Positions 1 through 6,729 of a DNA stretch of 55,451 nt are shown piece by piece; within the stretch, counting starts at the first letter, position 1; the number at the start of each line of letters is the position of its first letter. The DNA comes from WHSO01 sp050485485. GTDB lineage: Bacteria; Pseudomonadota; Alphaproteobacteria; SMXQ01. The translations under genes and the position numbers were made by a program. Under the pieces are notes generated by a model. It had not been told where the DNA came from. It was given only the letters and a program-made list of their open reading frames with translations, and did no database searches. The DNA is taken from contig JBJHBM010000013.1 of NCBI GenBank assembly GCA_050485485.1, forward strand, positions 1 to 55,451. Direction: 5' to 3'.

Positions 1-614
1 CCGCGATCCTGCGCGACCGCGCCCATGAAGGCGTGCGGCGCGTGATCGTGGACGCGCCCCGCGACGAGCGCGACGCCCGGACCTTCGCGGCGGAGTACCT
101 GCCGGCGTTGGACGCGCGGATCGAGCGCTGGCGCGGGCCGGAGCCCGCGTTCGCGGCGTTCGGCGTCGAGGACGAGATCGCCGCGGCGCTCGAGCCCCAG
201 GTGGCGCTGCCCTGCGGCGGCTCGGTGGTGATCGAGGAGACCTCGGCGCTGACCGCCATCGACGTCAACACCGGGCGCAACACCGGCGGCGCGGGCGGCC
301 ATGCCGCCACGGTGCGCGCCACCAACCTGGAGGCGGCCGGGGAGATCGCGCGGCAGTTGCGGCTGCGCGGCCTCGGTGGGCTCACCGTCATCGATTTCGT
401 CCACATGGACGATCCCGCCCACCGGGCCGAGGTCCATGCCGCGCTGATGGCGGCGCTGGCGGACGATCCCGCCTTCATCCGCGCCACCGGGCTCTCGGAG
501 CTGGGCCTCGTCGAGCTTGCGCGCCGGCGCGGCGCGGGCCCTTTGCGCGAGCGGCTGGCGGCGGCCCGGCAGGCCGGCGGCGCGGGGAACGGGGAAGGGG
601 CCGGGGAACCTTAG
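1..614 (+). CDS. Ribonuclease E/G family, C-terminal part (5' end outside window)
   Basis: The frame is open from the first bases of the window and stops at 612-614, so only the last ~200 residues are present. Visible family features are VVIEETSALTAIDVNTG, the Asp-containing metal-site region of the RNase E/G catalytic core, followed by NLEAAGEIARQLRLR and GLTVIDFVHM. These resemble the DNase I-like and small-domain region of RNase G/E, which cleaves single-stranded RNA in rRNA maturation and mRNA decay. The end is short, without the long scaffold tail of RNase E, so an RNase G-like protein is more likely. yacG and tRNA-Phe follow, an order common in Alphaproteobacteria. Confidence 0.85.
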   Translation, partial: AILRDRAHEGVRRVIVDAPRDERDARTFAAEYLPALDARIERWRGPEPAFAAFGVEDEIAAALEPQVALPCGGSVVIEETSALTAIDVNTGRNTGGAGGHAATVRATNLEAAGEIARQLRLRGLGGLTVIDFVHMDDPAHRAEVHAALMAALADDPAFIRATGLSELGLVELARRRGAGPLRERLAAARQAGGAGNGEGAGEP

Positions 615-1036
615 GGCTTGGCGGCCGCGCAGGCAGCGACCGCATTGTCGACCGCGGGGGCGGGGTCGGGCGCCGGGAAGGTGAGCAGGCGCGTCTGGAC
701 GCGGCCGGGGGCGCTTTCGACCAGGGTGACGACGAACGACAGCCGGGCCGCGCCCTCGTACACCACGCGGCTCGCGTCGCCGCCCTCGTGGCTCAGCACC
801 GAGACGAGCGCGGGACCGGCGCCCGCCGGGGACGCGAGCTCCGGCGCGTCCCTCAGCATCCGGGCGAGACAGGCGCCGAGCGCGGCGCGGTCGGCGGTGA
901 CCACGACGCCGGGGCGCTCCTGGGACGGCGGCAGCAGCACGAACCAGGTGGCGAGCGCCGCCCCCGCCGCACCGGCGGCGGCGAGCGCGAGGCACGGCAC
1001 GGTGAGGTGCCGGCAGTTGGCGTTGCTGGTCTCCAT
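611..1036 (-). CDS. Hypothetical membrane-anchored protein
   Basis: A 141-residue protein read leftward, its stop overlapping the stop of the RNase gene. Near the N-terminus there is one hydrophobic segment of about 22 residues (VPCLALAAAGAAGAALATWF), then a ~100-residue soluble domain rich in Ala and Val. This suggests an inner-membrane protein with a periplasmic domain. No family is recognised. Support for it being real: a plausible topology, tight convergent packing with the RNase gene, and a shared AT-rich promoter region with yacG. GC-rich sequence often gives spurious long frames, so some doubt remains. Confidence 0.55.
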   Translation of the reverse strand: METSNANCRHLTVPCLALAAAGAAGAALATWFVLLPPSQERPGVVVTADRAALGACLARMLRDAPELASPAGAGPALVSVLSHEGGDASRVVYEGAARLSFVVTLVESAPGRVQTRLLTFPAPDPAPAVDNAVAACAAAKP

Positions 1037-1084
1037 CGGCGGGTAAGATGAATTGAGGGCGTAATTTCGTCAAATTCTATCGAA

Positions 1085-1112
1085 TTGATTTAAAAGAGAA
1101 TTTGGATAAATT
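1085..1112 (+). promoter_or_regulatory. Candidate promoter for yacG
   Basis: The 140-base gap between the divergent gene at 611-1036 and yacG is strikingly AT-rich. On the plus strand TTGATT (1085-1090) and TAAATT (1107-1112) are separated by 16 bases, a reasonable sigma-70 arrangement about 60 bases upstream of yacG. The call rests on sequence resemblance only. Confidence 0.4.
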
Positions 1113-1174
1113 TTTAGACAAATGCCACGCCTCCGCTTGCGCGATGCCGCGCGCGGTGAAATACAGTCGAAACC

Positions 1175-1489
1175 ATGAGCGAGCGCGACAGAAACGCAAA
1201 ACCCGCGCCTTCCGACGCACCCGCGCCTGACGCGCCCGCGACCGACGCCGGGCGTGCGGGCGCGCGCAAGTCCTGCCCCACCTGCGGCAAGCCCGCCGTG
1301 GCGGCGCACCGGCCGTTCTGCTCGCGCCGCTGCGCCGACCTCGACCTCGGGCGCTGGCTCAAGGGCGACTACCGCATCCCGGCGGTGGAGCCGCCCGACG
1401 GCTTCGACGAGGGCTTCGAGGAGACCGGACCGGAGCCGTCCGCGTCGCCCGGACCGGGCCGCGACCGGTCCGGCGGCGGAGGCGCCTGA
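1175..1489 (+). CDS. yacG: DNA gyrase inhibitor / zinc-binding protein YacG
   Basis: A 104-residue protein with the YacG signature: the four-cysteine zinc site CPTCGKP...FCSRRCADLDLGRWLKGDYRIP (Cys pairs near residues 31/34 and 50/54). The E. coli family member binds GyrB and inhibits gyrase; the zinc finger is the conserved core. The N-terminus (Ala/Pro/Asp-rich) and C-terminus (Gly/Pro-rich) extend beyond the ~60-residue core and look disordered, which is usual in high-GC Alphaproteobacteria. It sits between the RNase gene and tRNA-Phe. Confidence 0.92.
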   Translation: MSERDRNAKPAPSDAPAPDAPATDAGRAGARKSCPTCGKPAVAAHRPFCSRRCADLDLGRWLKGDYRIPAVEPPDGFDEGFEETGPEPSASPGPGRDRSGGGGA

Positions 1490-1596
1490 GGCGTTCCGGG
1501 GCGGGTCCGCGCGGCCTTCGCGGCGTCTTTACAGGGCGCCGGAATGCCCCTATAACCGCCCGGCGCCCGAGCGGCGCGCGCCATCCGGCTCCCCGT

Positions 1597-1672
<76 letters not shown>

Positions 1673-1686
1673 CCACCCACCTTAAC

Positions 1687-2169
1687 CTATTGTTTTCCTA
1701 AGGACTTTCCCACGAGTGGGACACTTTTTCCAGACCTGTGGGACACTTCCACAAGGTGCATCGCATCCCCGGCGAGCTTTTTCCGGCTCGCCTTCTTGGT
1801 GTAGCGGGCCGCCTGTTTCGGGCTTGTCCACCCGAAGATCGCCATAAGCTGATGCTCGGTCGCGCCGTTCTCCGCGGCGGAATCGGCCCCGGCTTTCCGA
1901 AGGCCATGCGCCGAGCAATGGGGAAGGCCAGCCGCCACGCACTGCCGCTTGAACCAGTTCCCGAACCCGTTTGACGTGAAGGGCTTTCCGTAGGACGTGA
2001 CCAGCCACGTCATGTGACCGGAAGGGCAGGCGTCCACCGAGTCTTGCAGGGGCGAGAGAATGGGGATGGCGCGCTCTTTCCGGGTGCGCTTCTTGCCGCG
2101 CCCCTTCCACTCGACCCAATGCAGCCAGCCATCACGGACCATCTGCCGGCCGAAGTTGACGGCATCGGA
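1687..2169 (-). pseudogene. Tyrosine-recombinase integrase, C-terminal remnant
   Basis: The reading frame gives the C-terminal ~160 residues of a phage tyrosine recombinase: GRQMVRDGWLHWVEWKGRG, then the catalytic AHGLRKAGA (His-x-x-Arg), then FGWTSPKQAARYTKKAS with the Tyr nucleophile. An intact family member has about 350-400 residues; here the arm-binding, core-binding and first catalytic Arg regions are missing. An in-frame stop at 2170-2172 precedes the remnant. The alpA stop lies only 7 bases beyond it, so the deletion endpoint is at about 2170-2178. An internal ATG at 2142 could start a 151-residue product, but it would lack catalytic Arg I. Position and orientation next to attL are normal for a prophage integrase. 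Confidence 0.85.
1716..1748 (+). promoter_or_regulatory. Candidate integrase arm-binding sites, left arm
   Basis: GTGGGACACT occurs twice, at 1716-1725 and 1738-1747, 22 bases (two helical turns) apart, inside the 3' end of the integrase remnant and 44 bases from the att core. The same motif occurs once directly and once inverted (as TGTCCCAC) near attR at 19872 and 19918. Repeats flanking the core on both arms are the usual layout of tyrosine-recombinase arm sites. The function is inferred. Confidence 0.6.
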
Positions 2170-2178
2170 TCACCCCCT

Positions 2179-2391
2179 CTACTCCCTGTCCCATTCGTTC
2201 TCCTCCGAATCAGGCAGGGCGTCATAGGCCAAGTCAAGCGCGTAGCGGTCCCACCGCCGCAGGCCGTTGATCTTCTTGGGCTTCGGCATCCGGCCGTCTC
2301 TCACCATCTCGTCAAAGAGCGTCGTACCGATGCCGATGTAGGTAGCGGACCGGGTGGTGCGGCGTGGCCGTGTCCGGGGATTCCGCGTCAT
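2179..2391 (-). CDS. AlpA-like excisionase/transcriptional regulator
   Basis: About 70 residues. After a short basic N-terminus comes TYIGIGTTLFDEMVRDGRMP and PKPKKINGLRRWDRYALD, a typical AlpA/MerR-like winged-helix fold, then an acidic tail. Proteins of this kind lie directly upstream of phage integrases in many alphaproteobacterial prophages and act as excisionases or int activators. The ATG at 2389-2391 is chosen; another at 2395-2397 is possible. The N-terminal codons overlap, antisense, the broken HerA-like gene, so the 5' end may have been altered by a deletion joining the two genes. Confidence 0.65.
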   Translation of the reverse strand: MTRNPRTRPRRTTRSATYIGIGTTLFDEMVRDGRMPKPKKINGLRRWDRYALDLAYDALPDSEENEWDRE

Positions 2392-3297
2392 GCTCATCAC
2401 GCAGCGCCCGGCCGCCATCCACAAGAACGTCCTCACCCAGGCAAATGCCCTGATCGCGATGCGCCTCCCGGCGCCGCAGGACCGCAAGGCCGTGGAAGAG
2501 TGGATCAAGGGCCAGGCCGATGCCGAGGAAGGGCGGGCGGTGCTCGCCTCGCTCTCCCGGCTCCAGCGTGGCGAGGGCTGGGTATCGAGCGCGCACGGCA
2601 GGAGGGATACGAGCGCGGTCTTGAGCAGGGCGCACGCCAGCAGGCCGCGGCCGACAACGAACGCATCGCCACGCTTCGCCGCGCCATCGAGGCGGCAGCG
2701 GGCTATCTCCTGCCGCTGATCGAGGCGGCGGACGGCGGAGTGCCGGTGGTGAAGGTGCGGCGCGCGCCAGAGCCGCCCGTGATCGAGCATCGCCCGTCCC
2801 GCCCCGCGCCCCGTGTGGCCGCCGGCGCCGGAGAGAAGATGGCAGGCGGCGAGCGCCGCATCCTGACTGTGCTGGCGCAGTATCCGGGCGGCCGGTCCAA
2901 GCGCCAGGTCGCGATCTTCGCCGGCTACGCGATCAACGGCGGGGGCTTCAACAACTACCTGTCGGCGCTGCGCTCGAAGGGCTGGATGGAGGGCCGGGGC
3001 GACGATCTTCGGATCACGGACGCGGGGCTCGCCGCACTCGGCAGTTACGACCCGCTCCCGACCGGGCGCGACCTTCTCGACCACTGGCTCCGGCAGCTCG
3101 ACAAGGCGCCGCGCCTGATCCTCGAAACCTTGGCTGGCGCCTATCCGGCCGCGCTCACAAAAGACGAGGTAGCGGCACGCGCCGGCTATCAGCCGAATGG
3201 AGGTGGGTTCAACAACGCGCTCTCCCGGCTGCGGACGCTCGAGCTGATCGACGGCCGCGGCGAACTGCGCGCATCGGAGGTGCTGTTCGATGACTAA
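2375..3297 (+). pseudogene. HerA-like phage ATPase, truncated and frameshifted
   Basis: Two pieces of one protein lie in different frames. Bases ~2375-2585 encode RGFRVMLITQRPA followed by KNVLTQANALIAMRLPAPQD and EGRAVLASLSRLQRGEGWV, the C-terminal half of a DUF87/HerA ATPase domain. From ~2586 another frame encodes an ERARQEGYERGLEQGARQQ segment, then two winged-helix-like repeats with the motif GYxxNGGGFNN (near 2930 and 3190) that end at 3297; this tail is familiar from phage HerA-like proteins. The P-loop N-terminal half is gone and the frames do not join. Loss through deletion plus frameshift is inferred. The intact protein would act in phage DNA processing. Confidence 0.65.
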
Positions 3298-3310
3298 CCC
3301 AGGAGGCAGC

Positions 3311-3928
3311 ATGAAGGACTACGCCGAGCTGGTGGAGAGGTTGCAGCGGAAACACGATGAACTCAACTGCCTCGCCGCGCCGCCAGCCAACTGGAAATCG
3401 GATGAAGAAAAGCGCCGCGAGATATCGGAAGCGATGGACCTGTGCTGGGAAGCCGCCCAGGCCCTCGCCGCCGTGGTATCGCAGCTGATCGCGGCCATTC
3501 TGGCAAAAGACGAGGCCATATTTCATATGTCAGACGCGGGGCTTATCGCCACCAGAGAACGCCGCCGTGCCGAAGACCTCGAACGCGCCCTCGCCGCCCG
3601 CCCCCTTGAAGCCGAGCAGGCCGTCAGGGACGTGATCGAGGCGGCGGTGCGGTGGGATGGACGCTGCCGCGACTTTCCAGCACCCGTGAAAGTCCTGTAC
3701 CGACGCGCACGCCTCGTCATCTCGGTCAATCCACGCATCGCACACTTCGCAGAAGATCAGCATGTCGTCATCACCAGCTCCGTCGAGCAGTCGCTGGTAA
3801 TCGGCGCGCGGGACTATAATGAGGTCGCCCGTCGCCTTGCTGGCGAGTTCCTTCAGGTGCTTGAGGTCAGCCATTGCCGTAGCTCCATATCGCACCACTT
3901 GAGATCATTGAGATCGTTGACCTGCTAA
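3311..3928 (+). CDS. Phage hypothetical protein (helical N-terminal half)
   Basis: ATG at 3311 follows a strong AGGAGG site 4 bases upstream. The first ~115 residues (MKDYAELVERLQRKHDELN, then long charged helices ending at AVRDVIEAAVRW) look like a genuine early phage protein of Ead/Ea22-like character. Residues beyond ~115 run antisense to the leftward gene at 3530-3874, which itself has convincing codons in that stretch. Either the plus-strand gene really ends earlier and was fused by deletion, or one frame is spurious in the overlap. No function is assigned. Confidence 0.5.
   Translation: MKDYAELVERLQRKHDELNCLAAPPANWKSDEEKRREISEAMDLCWEAAQALAAVVSQLIAAILAKDEAIFHMSDAGLIATRERRRAEDLERALAARPLEAEQAVRDVIEAAVRWDGRCRDFPAPVKVLYRRARLVISVNPRIAHFAEDQHVVITSSVEQSLVIGARDYNEVARRLAGEFLQVLEVSHCRSSISHHLRSLRSLTC
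3530..3874 (-). CDS. Small phage protein with Cys-pair motif
   Basis: 114 residues starting at an ATG that overlaps the stop of the upstream HNH gene (ATGGCTGA), indicating translational coupling. The N-terminal part MADLKHLKELASKATGDLII leads to VPRADYQRLLDG and a candidate zinc-ribbon half, MLIFCEVCDAWIDRDDEACA. The last ~40 residues are antisense to the gene at 3311-3928 and may be non-native after a deletion near 3650. It is the last gene of the leftward early operon. Function unknown. Confidence 0.55.
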   Translation of the reverse strand: MADLKHLKELASKATGDLIIVPRADYQRLLDGAGDDDMLIFCEVCDAWIDRDDEACASVQDFHGCWKVAAASIPPHRRLDHVPDGLLGFKGAGGEGAFEVFGTAAFSGGDKPRV

Positions 3929-4325
3929 CGTCGAAGTCTTCGGCAATTTCTTTGTGTTGGCGGCCGGCGGACAACTGGTCCCGGATCATTTTCACTTGGC
4001 CTTCAGTTAGGCGGACCCTTGGGTTCGCTTCGCCGCGGCGCTTCCCATTCCATCGATGTGAGCGCCCCTTGGCCTGTCTATCCGCAACGTTGTCGGTATT
4101 CGTCCCGAGAAAGAGATGGCTCGGGTTGCAGCATGCGGGATTGTCGCAACGGTGGCAGACGAACAGTCCTTCGGGGATCGGGCCGTAGGCGGCCTCCCAG
4201 AACAACCGGTGCATGCGATAGCGCTTCCCACCCATTGCCAGCACGCCGTAACCACCACGATTGAGCCGCCCCGGCCACTTGATGCACGGGGTATCCCTCC
4301 AGTCGCGGTTGTTCATCTCGCTCAT
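3867..4325 (-). CDS. HNH endonuclease with C-terminal helix-turn-helix
   Basis: 152 residues. The HNH core reads HRLFWEAAYGPIPEGLFVCH followed by RCDNPACCNPSHLFLGTNTD (two Cys pairs and the N..H of the HNH fold), with a W-x-G/R-GGYG lead-in typical of phage HNH_3 nucleases. The C-terminal ~45 residues, LTEGQVKMIRDQLSAGRQHK and EIAEDFDVSRSTISMI, form a Hin-like HTH that would add sequence recognition. ATG at 4325 overlaps the stop of the preceding gene (ATGA). Such genes are usually free-standing homing-type nucleases in phage early operons. Confidence 0.85.
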   Translation of the reverse strand: MSEMNNRDWRDTPCIKWPGRLNRGGYGVLAMGGKRYRMHRLFWEAAYGPIPEGLFVCHRCDNPACCNPSHLFLGTNTDNVADRQAKGRSHRWNGKRRGEANPRVRLTEGQVKMIRDQLSAGRQHKEIAEDFDVSRSTISMISSGAIWSYGNG

Positions 4326-4597
4326 TTGCCGCCTCCCGCGCGGGCGATGGCGGCGCGGATCAGCTTGTATTCGTCGCTGCCCTCCTCGAAGTACGGGAGC
4401 AGCGTTTCGGCCACTTCGTAGAGGTGCGGGGCGGCGGCTATCAGGTTGCAATCCGCTTTTGCTGACTCGGATTCGGGCGGAGCGGAAATCCACGCGACGG
4501 TTTTCTGCTCGTCTAGTGCGGCGATCAAATGCATCCCGGCCGTTCCCGAAAATCCGACGTATTCCCACGGTCCCGGCGTGAAGGTTGGCTTGCTCAT
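4322..4597 (-). CDS. Conserved small phage protein (TPGPW type)
   Basis: 91 residues. The layout MSKPTFTPGPWEY...ADCNLIAAAPHLYEVAETLL is typical of a widespread small phage protein carrying TPGPW near the start and an (A)NAxLIAAAPxLYEAL-like motif near the end. No biochemical role is established. It is coupled to the downstream HNH gene by an ATGA overlap and has a GAGGAGG-like ribosome site. Part of the leftward early operon. Confidence 0.8.
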   Translation of the reverse strand: MSKPTFTPGPWEYVGFSGTAGMHLIAALDEQKTVAWISAPPESESAKADCNLIAAAPHLYEVAETLLPYFEEGSDEYKLIRAAIARAGGGK

Positions 4598-4621
4598 AGG
4601 GCTTCCTCCTCAGGCGGCGGG

Positions 4622-4891
4622 CTAAACCGACATCACGTCAATGCCGTGGCCGCTCGCGCCCTTTGTGGCGGCGTCGTGCAAAAGGCTTCGATATCCGAGG
4701 ATTGGGGTCACTCGCTCGCGCGGCTTCGCATCACGAACGAAGACCTCAAGCAGGGTGCCGTCAGTGAACCGGAGGCTCTTGATCGCCTCAAATTTATCGC
4801 GCCGATGGGAGAGCACTTCACGATGCACCACCTTACGTTGGCTGGATCGGTAGCCGCTCCATTCGGCTTCGAGAACAAATCGTTTAGCCAT
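4622..4891 (-). CDS. Small basic phage protein, unknown function
   Basis: 89 residues, MAKRFVLEAEWSGYRSSQRK at the start, rich in Arg/Lys and beta-prone, without cysteine-based metal sites or membrane segments. It belongs to the leftward early operon and its start is preceded by the repeated 19-base leader described at 4902-4920, which supplies the AAGGAG ribosome site. No family is recognised. Confidence 0.7.
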   Translation of the reverse strand: MAKRFVLEAEWSGYRSSQRKVVHREVLSHRRDKFEAIKSLRFTDGTLLEVFVRDAKPRERVTPILGYRSLLHDAATKGASGHGIDVMSV

Positions 4892-4901
4892 GTCTCTCGC
4901 T

Positions 4902-4920
4902 CTCCTTCGGGGCCGTGGCC
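4902..4920 (-). repeat. Start-associated leader repeat, copy 1
   Basis: CTCCTTCGGGGCCGTGGCC on the plus strand, i.e. GGCCACGGCCCCGAAGGAG in the direction of transcription, ending in the Shine-Dalgarno site of the gene starting at 4891. Identical 19-mers occur at 5643-5661 and 6032-6050, each just upstream of a start codon. Confidence 0.85.
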
Positions 4921-4927
4921 TTGGGGG

Positions 4928-5632
4928 TTACCAAGCAGCCGCTTCTTCACGGGTCAGGAAGAAGTGGATGCCGTGCGAACACTCGTTCCAGCGGTCGTCG
5001 TCCCACGAGTCCGGGCGCACGATTTCACCGACGCGGTATTCAGTTTTCGGTCCATGTTGGTTCGTAAAGGCGACTTCGGCGCCCTCGATATCGAGGACTT
5101 CCACATATTCGGCGCGGCACTTCCGGCTCGCGCCATTCGACCGCTTGGCCTCGGGCGGGATGCGGAGCTTCACCACACAGGGTTCGCCGCCGTCGCTGTG
5201 GGCCTTTTTCCAGCCGATGATTTCGCCCTCCCGTGGGGCGATGACTGTCATGGCCATGGCGAGTTCGGCGTTTTTGGCATCCGTGAGGTTGGCACCCGCG
5301 AGGTTGGCACCCGTGAGGTAGGCACCCGTGAGGTTGGCACCCGCGAGGTCGGCACGCGCGAGGTCGGCACCCGCGAGGTTGGCACCCGTGAGGTCGGCAT
5401 CCGTGAGGTCGGCACCCGCGAGGTTGGCACCCGTGAGGTCGGCATCCGTGAGGTAGGCACCCGCGAGGTCGGCACCCGCGAGGTCGGCATCCGTGAGGTC
5501 GGCACGCGCCTTGACGGCAACCTTCACCGCCGCGCCAAGCTGGATACTGTGGGGCTCGCTCTCGTAGCGGGCCTCAATCTCGGCCTCGAACAGGACGGCG
5601 CGGGTCCAGCGGCTTTTGATGGCGATCTTCAT
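4928..5632 (-). CDS. Pentapeptide-repeat protein with C-terminal DUF5758-like domain
   Basis: 234 residues. After a 43-residue N-terminus come 15 uninterrupted pentapeptide repeats of the A(D/N)LxG type (residues ~44-118), which should form a right-handed quadrilateral beta-helix. The repeats are encoded by near-identical 15-bp units at about 5275-5505. The C-terminal ~100 residues carry CRAEYVEVLDIEGAEVAF, EYRVGEIVRPDSWDDDRWNE and CSHGIHFFLTREEAAAW, matching the DUF5758 domain often found with such repeats in phages. Pentapeptide proteins of the Qnr/MfpA class mimic DNA and protect gyrase, but nothing here proves that role. The leader repeat at 5643-5661 precedes the start. Confidence 0.88.
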   Translation of the reverse strand: MKIAIKSRWTRAVLFEAEIEARYESEPHSIQLGAAVKVAVKARADLTDADLAGADLAGAYLTDADLTGANLAGADLTDADLTGANLAGADLARADLAGANLTGAYLTGANLAGANLTDAKNAELAMAMTVIAPREGEIIGWKKAHSDGGEPCVVKLRIPPEAKRSNGASRKCRAEYVEVLDIEGAEVAFTNQHGPKTEYRVGEIVRPDSWDDDRWNECSHGIHFFLTREEAAAW

Positions 5633-5642
5633 GTCTCTCCTG

Positions 5643-5661
5643 CTCCTTCGGGGCCGTGGCC
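5643..5661 (-). repeat. Start-associated leader repeat, copy 2
   Basis: The same 19-mer as at 4902-4920. Together with copy 3 the identity extends to CTCCTGCTCCTTCGGGGCC plus the following GTGGCCT. It lies 10 bases upstream of the ATG at 5632. Confidence 0.85.
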
Positions 5662-5668
5662 TGGGGGG

Positions 5669-6019
5669 TTAGGGGGTGGGTGGCGTGTAGTCGCACCAGT
5701 TCGCCAGCGCGACGGCGCAGGTGCCGATCTTGATTTCGTGTGTGGGCGCGAAGGAGCCGAGGAGCGCGCGGAGGGCTATGCCAGCCTTCTTGCCGTCCAC
5801 GCCATCTTTCCACTTGAGGCCGTGTTCCGCGAGGGTGCCTCCGTTGTAGAAAAGCGTCTCGACGGCACGATGAAACGGCGTGTGGCCGAAGCCGTACCAG
5901 TCGCCCAACTGCTCACGGGAGAGGTACGCACCATCCGGCGCACCGAACGCCATGGCCGCACCATCGAACTCCGGGACCGGAAATTCAGCGGGCGGGGTGA
6001 GGGTTTGCGCTTGTGCCAT
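5669..6019 (-). CDS. Phage hypothetical protein, first gene of leftward operon
   Basis: 116 residues, MAQAQTLTPPAEFPVPEFDG at the start, then REQLGDWYGFGHTPFHRAVE and a short C-terminal helix pair. No transmembrane segments or metal sites are seen. It is the first gene after the leftward promoter at 6064-6091 and carries the repeated leader (6032-6050) with its AGGAG site. No function is assigned. Confidence 0.7.
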   Translation of the reverse strand: MAQAQTLTPPAEFPVPEFDGAAMAFGAPDGAYLSREQLGDWYGFGHTPFHRAVETLFYNGGTLAEHGLKWKDGVDGKKAGIALRALLGSFAPTHEIKIGTCAVALANWCDYTPPTP

Positions 6020-6031
6020 TTCTTTCTCCTG

Positions 6032-6050
6032 CTCCTTCGGGGCCGTGGCC
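6032..6050 (-). repeat. Start-associated leader repeat, copy 3
   Basis: The same 19-mer as at 4902 and 5643, here between the predicted start of the leftward transcript (~6057) and the first start codon at 6019. Confidence 0.85.
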
Positions 6051-6063
6051 TTGAATGAGGTCC

Positions 6064-6091
6064 ATTATGCATAGCGCATTGCCGGTGTCAA
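6064..6091 (-). promoter_or_regulatory. Early leftward promoter (pL-like) with operator
   Basis: Read leftward: TTGACA (6091-6086), a 16-base spacer and CATAAT (6069-6064). The 18-mer CCATTATGCATAGCGCAT at 6062-6079 recurs in inverted orientation at 6708-6725 in the rightward promoter, and TGCATTGACA is also shared. The near-identity of two promoters in one regulatory region points to a common repressor operator overlapping the -10. Predicted transcript start ~6057. Confidence 0.75.
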
Positions 6092-6112
6092 TGCATTTTG
6101 CATGGGTCGCAG

Positions 6113-6142
6113 ACAAAAAAAGAGCGCCCCCTGAAGCGCTCT
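6113..6142 (-). terminator. Rho-independent terminator of the repressor gene
   Basis: The 7-bp stem AGAGCGC/GCGCTCT (6121-6127 with 6136-6142) has an 8-base loop and, read leftward, is followed by a run of Ts (6120-6115). It separates the repressor transcript from the leftward early promoter just beyond. Confidence 0.85.
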
Positions 6143-6222
6143 GGTTTTAAACGGCGGGCCGCCTGGTTAGTGGCGCGGTCCTTTCGCCTCGACAACCCGG
6201 AGTGTGGGCTGGGGCAGGGGGG

Positions 6223-6657
6223 TTATGCTTGCCGTTTGGCGAAAGGGCGGCGGCTATTCATTTCATCATATGCCAGCGCCTTGATCTTCAACAAAGCCGT
6301 GGCTCGGCCTTCACTGCTTAACTCCCTGAAAGCACTGATTAATTCGGTTTCGTCCGGTGACATGTCATACTCCCCGTTAACCTTGTCACCATGCTGCACA
6401 TCATTTCCTAACGACTCTTTAACGGCCGGATTTGCCCCGTTTCTGGGCTCGCCTTCACCCGTCAGCATCCAGCCCTTTTTGACCTTGAAAAAGGCCGCAT
6501 ACCGCTCCGCGACATGCTTCCTGATCCCGCGCGAGCCGTTCTCGTGGCCGAGGTACGTTCCTTCGGGTACGCCCATGGCGGCGGCGGCTGCCGTGGCCGT
6601 TTCGTAGCCGGCTAGCTTGCGCGCGAAAATCAACCGCTCTTTAAGCTCTTCATCCAT
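6223..6657 (-). CDS. CI-like phage repressor (XRE HTH)
   Basis: 144 residues from the ATG at 6657. The N-terminal half is an XRE helix-turn-helix: ERLIFARKLAGYETATAAAA followed by AMGVPEGTYLGHENGSRGI and VAERYAAFFKVKKGWMLTGE. The C-terminal half is short, acidic then basic, and has no S24/LexA Ser-Lys peptidase domain, so RecA-linked autocleavage is not expected. It is divergent from a cro-like gene across a 72-bp region holding the rightward promoter and operators, and ends at a strong terminator. It most likely represses both early promoters. Confidence 0.85.
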   Translation of the reverse strand: MDEELKERLIFARKLAGYETATAAAAAMGVPEGTYLGHENGSRGIRKHVAERYAAFFKVKKGWMLTGEGEPRNGANPAVKESLGNDVQHGDKVNGEYDMSPDETELISAFRELSSEGRATALLKIKALAYDEMNSRRPFAKRQA

Positions 6658-6695
6658 TACGCATATTCTTAGCATGGGCAGCAATGCGATGTGCA

Positions 6696-6723
6696 TTGAC
6701 ATGCGCCATGCGCTATGCATAAT
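6696..6723 (+). promoter_or_regulatory. Early rightward promoter (pR-like) with operator
   Basis: TTGACA (6696-6701), a 16-base spacer and CATAAT (6718-6723). ATGCGCTATGCATAATGG (6708-6725) is the exact inverse of 6062-6079 in the leftward promoter. The predicted transcription start falls on about 6730, the A of the cro start codon, so the first gene should be translated from a leaderless mRNA. Confidence 0.75.
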
Positions 6724-6729
6724 GGGGCT

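Noticed and set aside
2014..2584. N-terminal part of the plus-strand frame that ends at 3297
   Set aside because: Upstream of about 2586 it runs antisense to the integrase remnant and the AlpA-like gene; only the downstream part is related to a real protein.
5275..5505. Regular 15-bp repeats that look like a short-unit CRISPR or minisatellite
   Set aside because: They encode pentapeptide repeats in frame on the reverse strand, have no spacers and no cas genes nearby.
4529..6058. 509-codon open frame on the plus strand with REVGT repeats
   Set aside because: It is antisense to four well-supported phage genes; the repeats are the complement of the pentapeptide codons.
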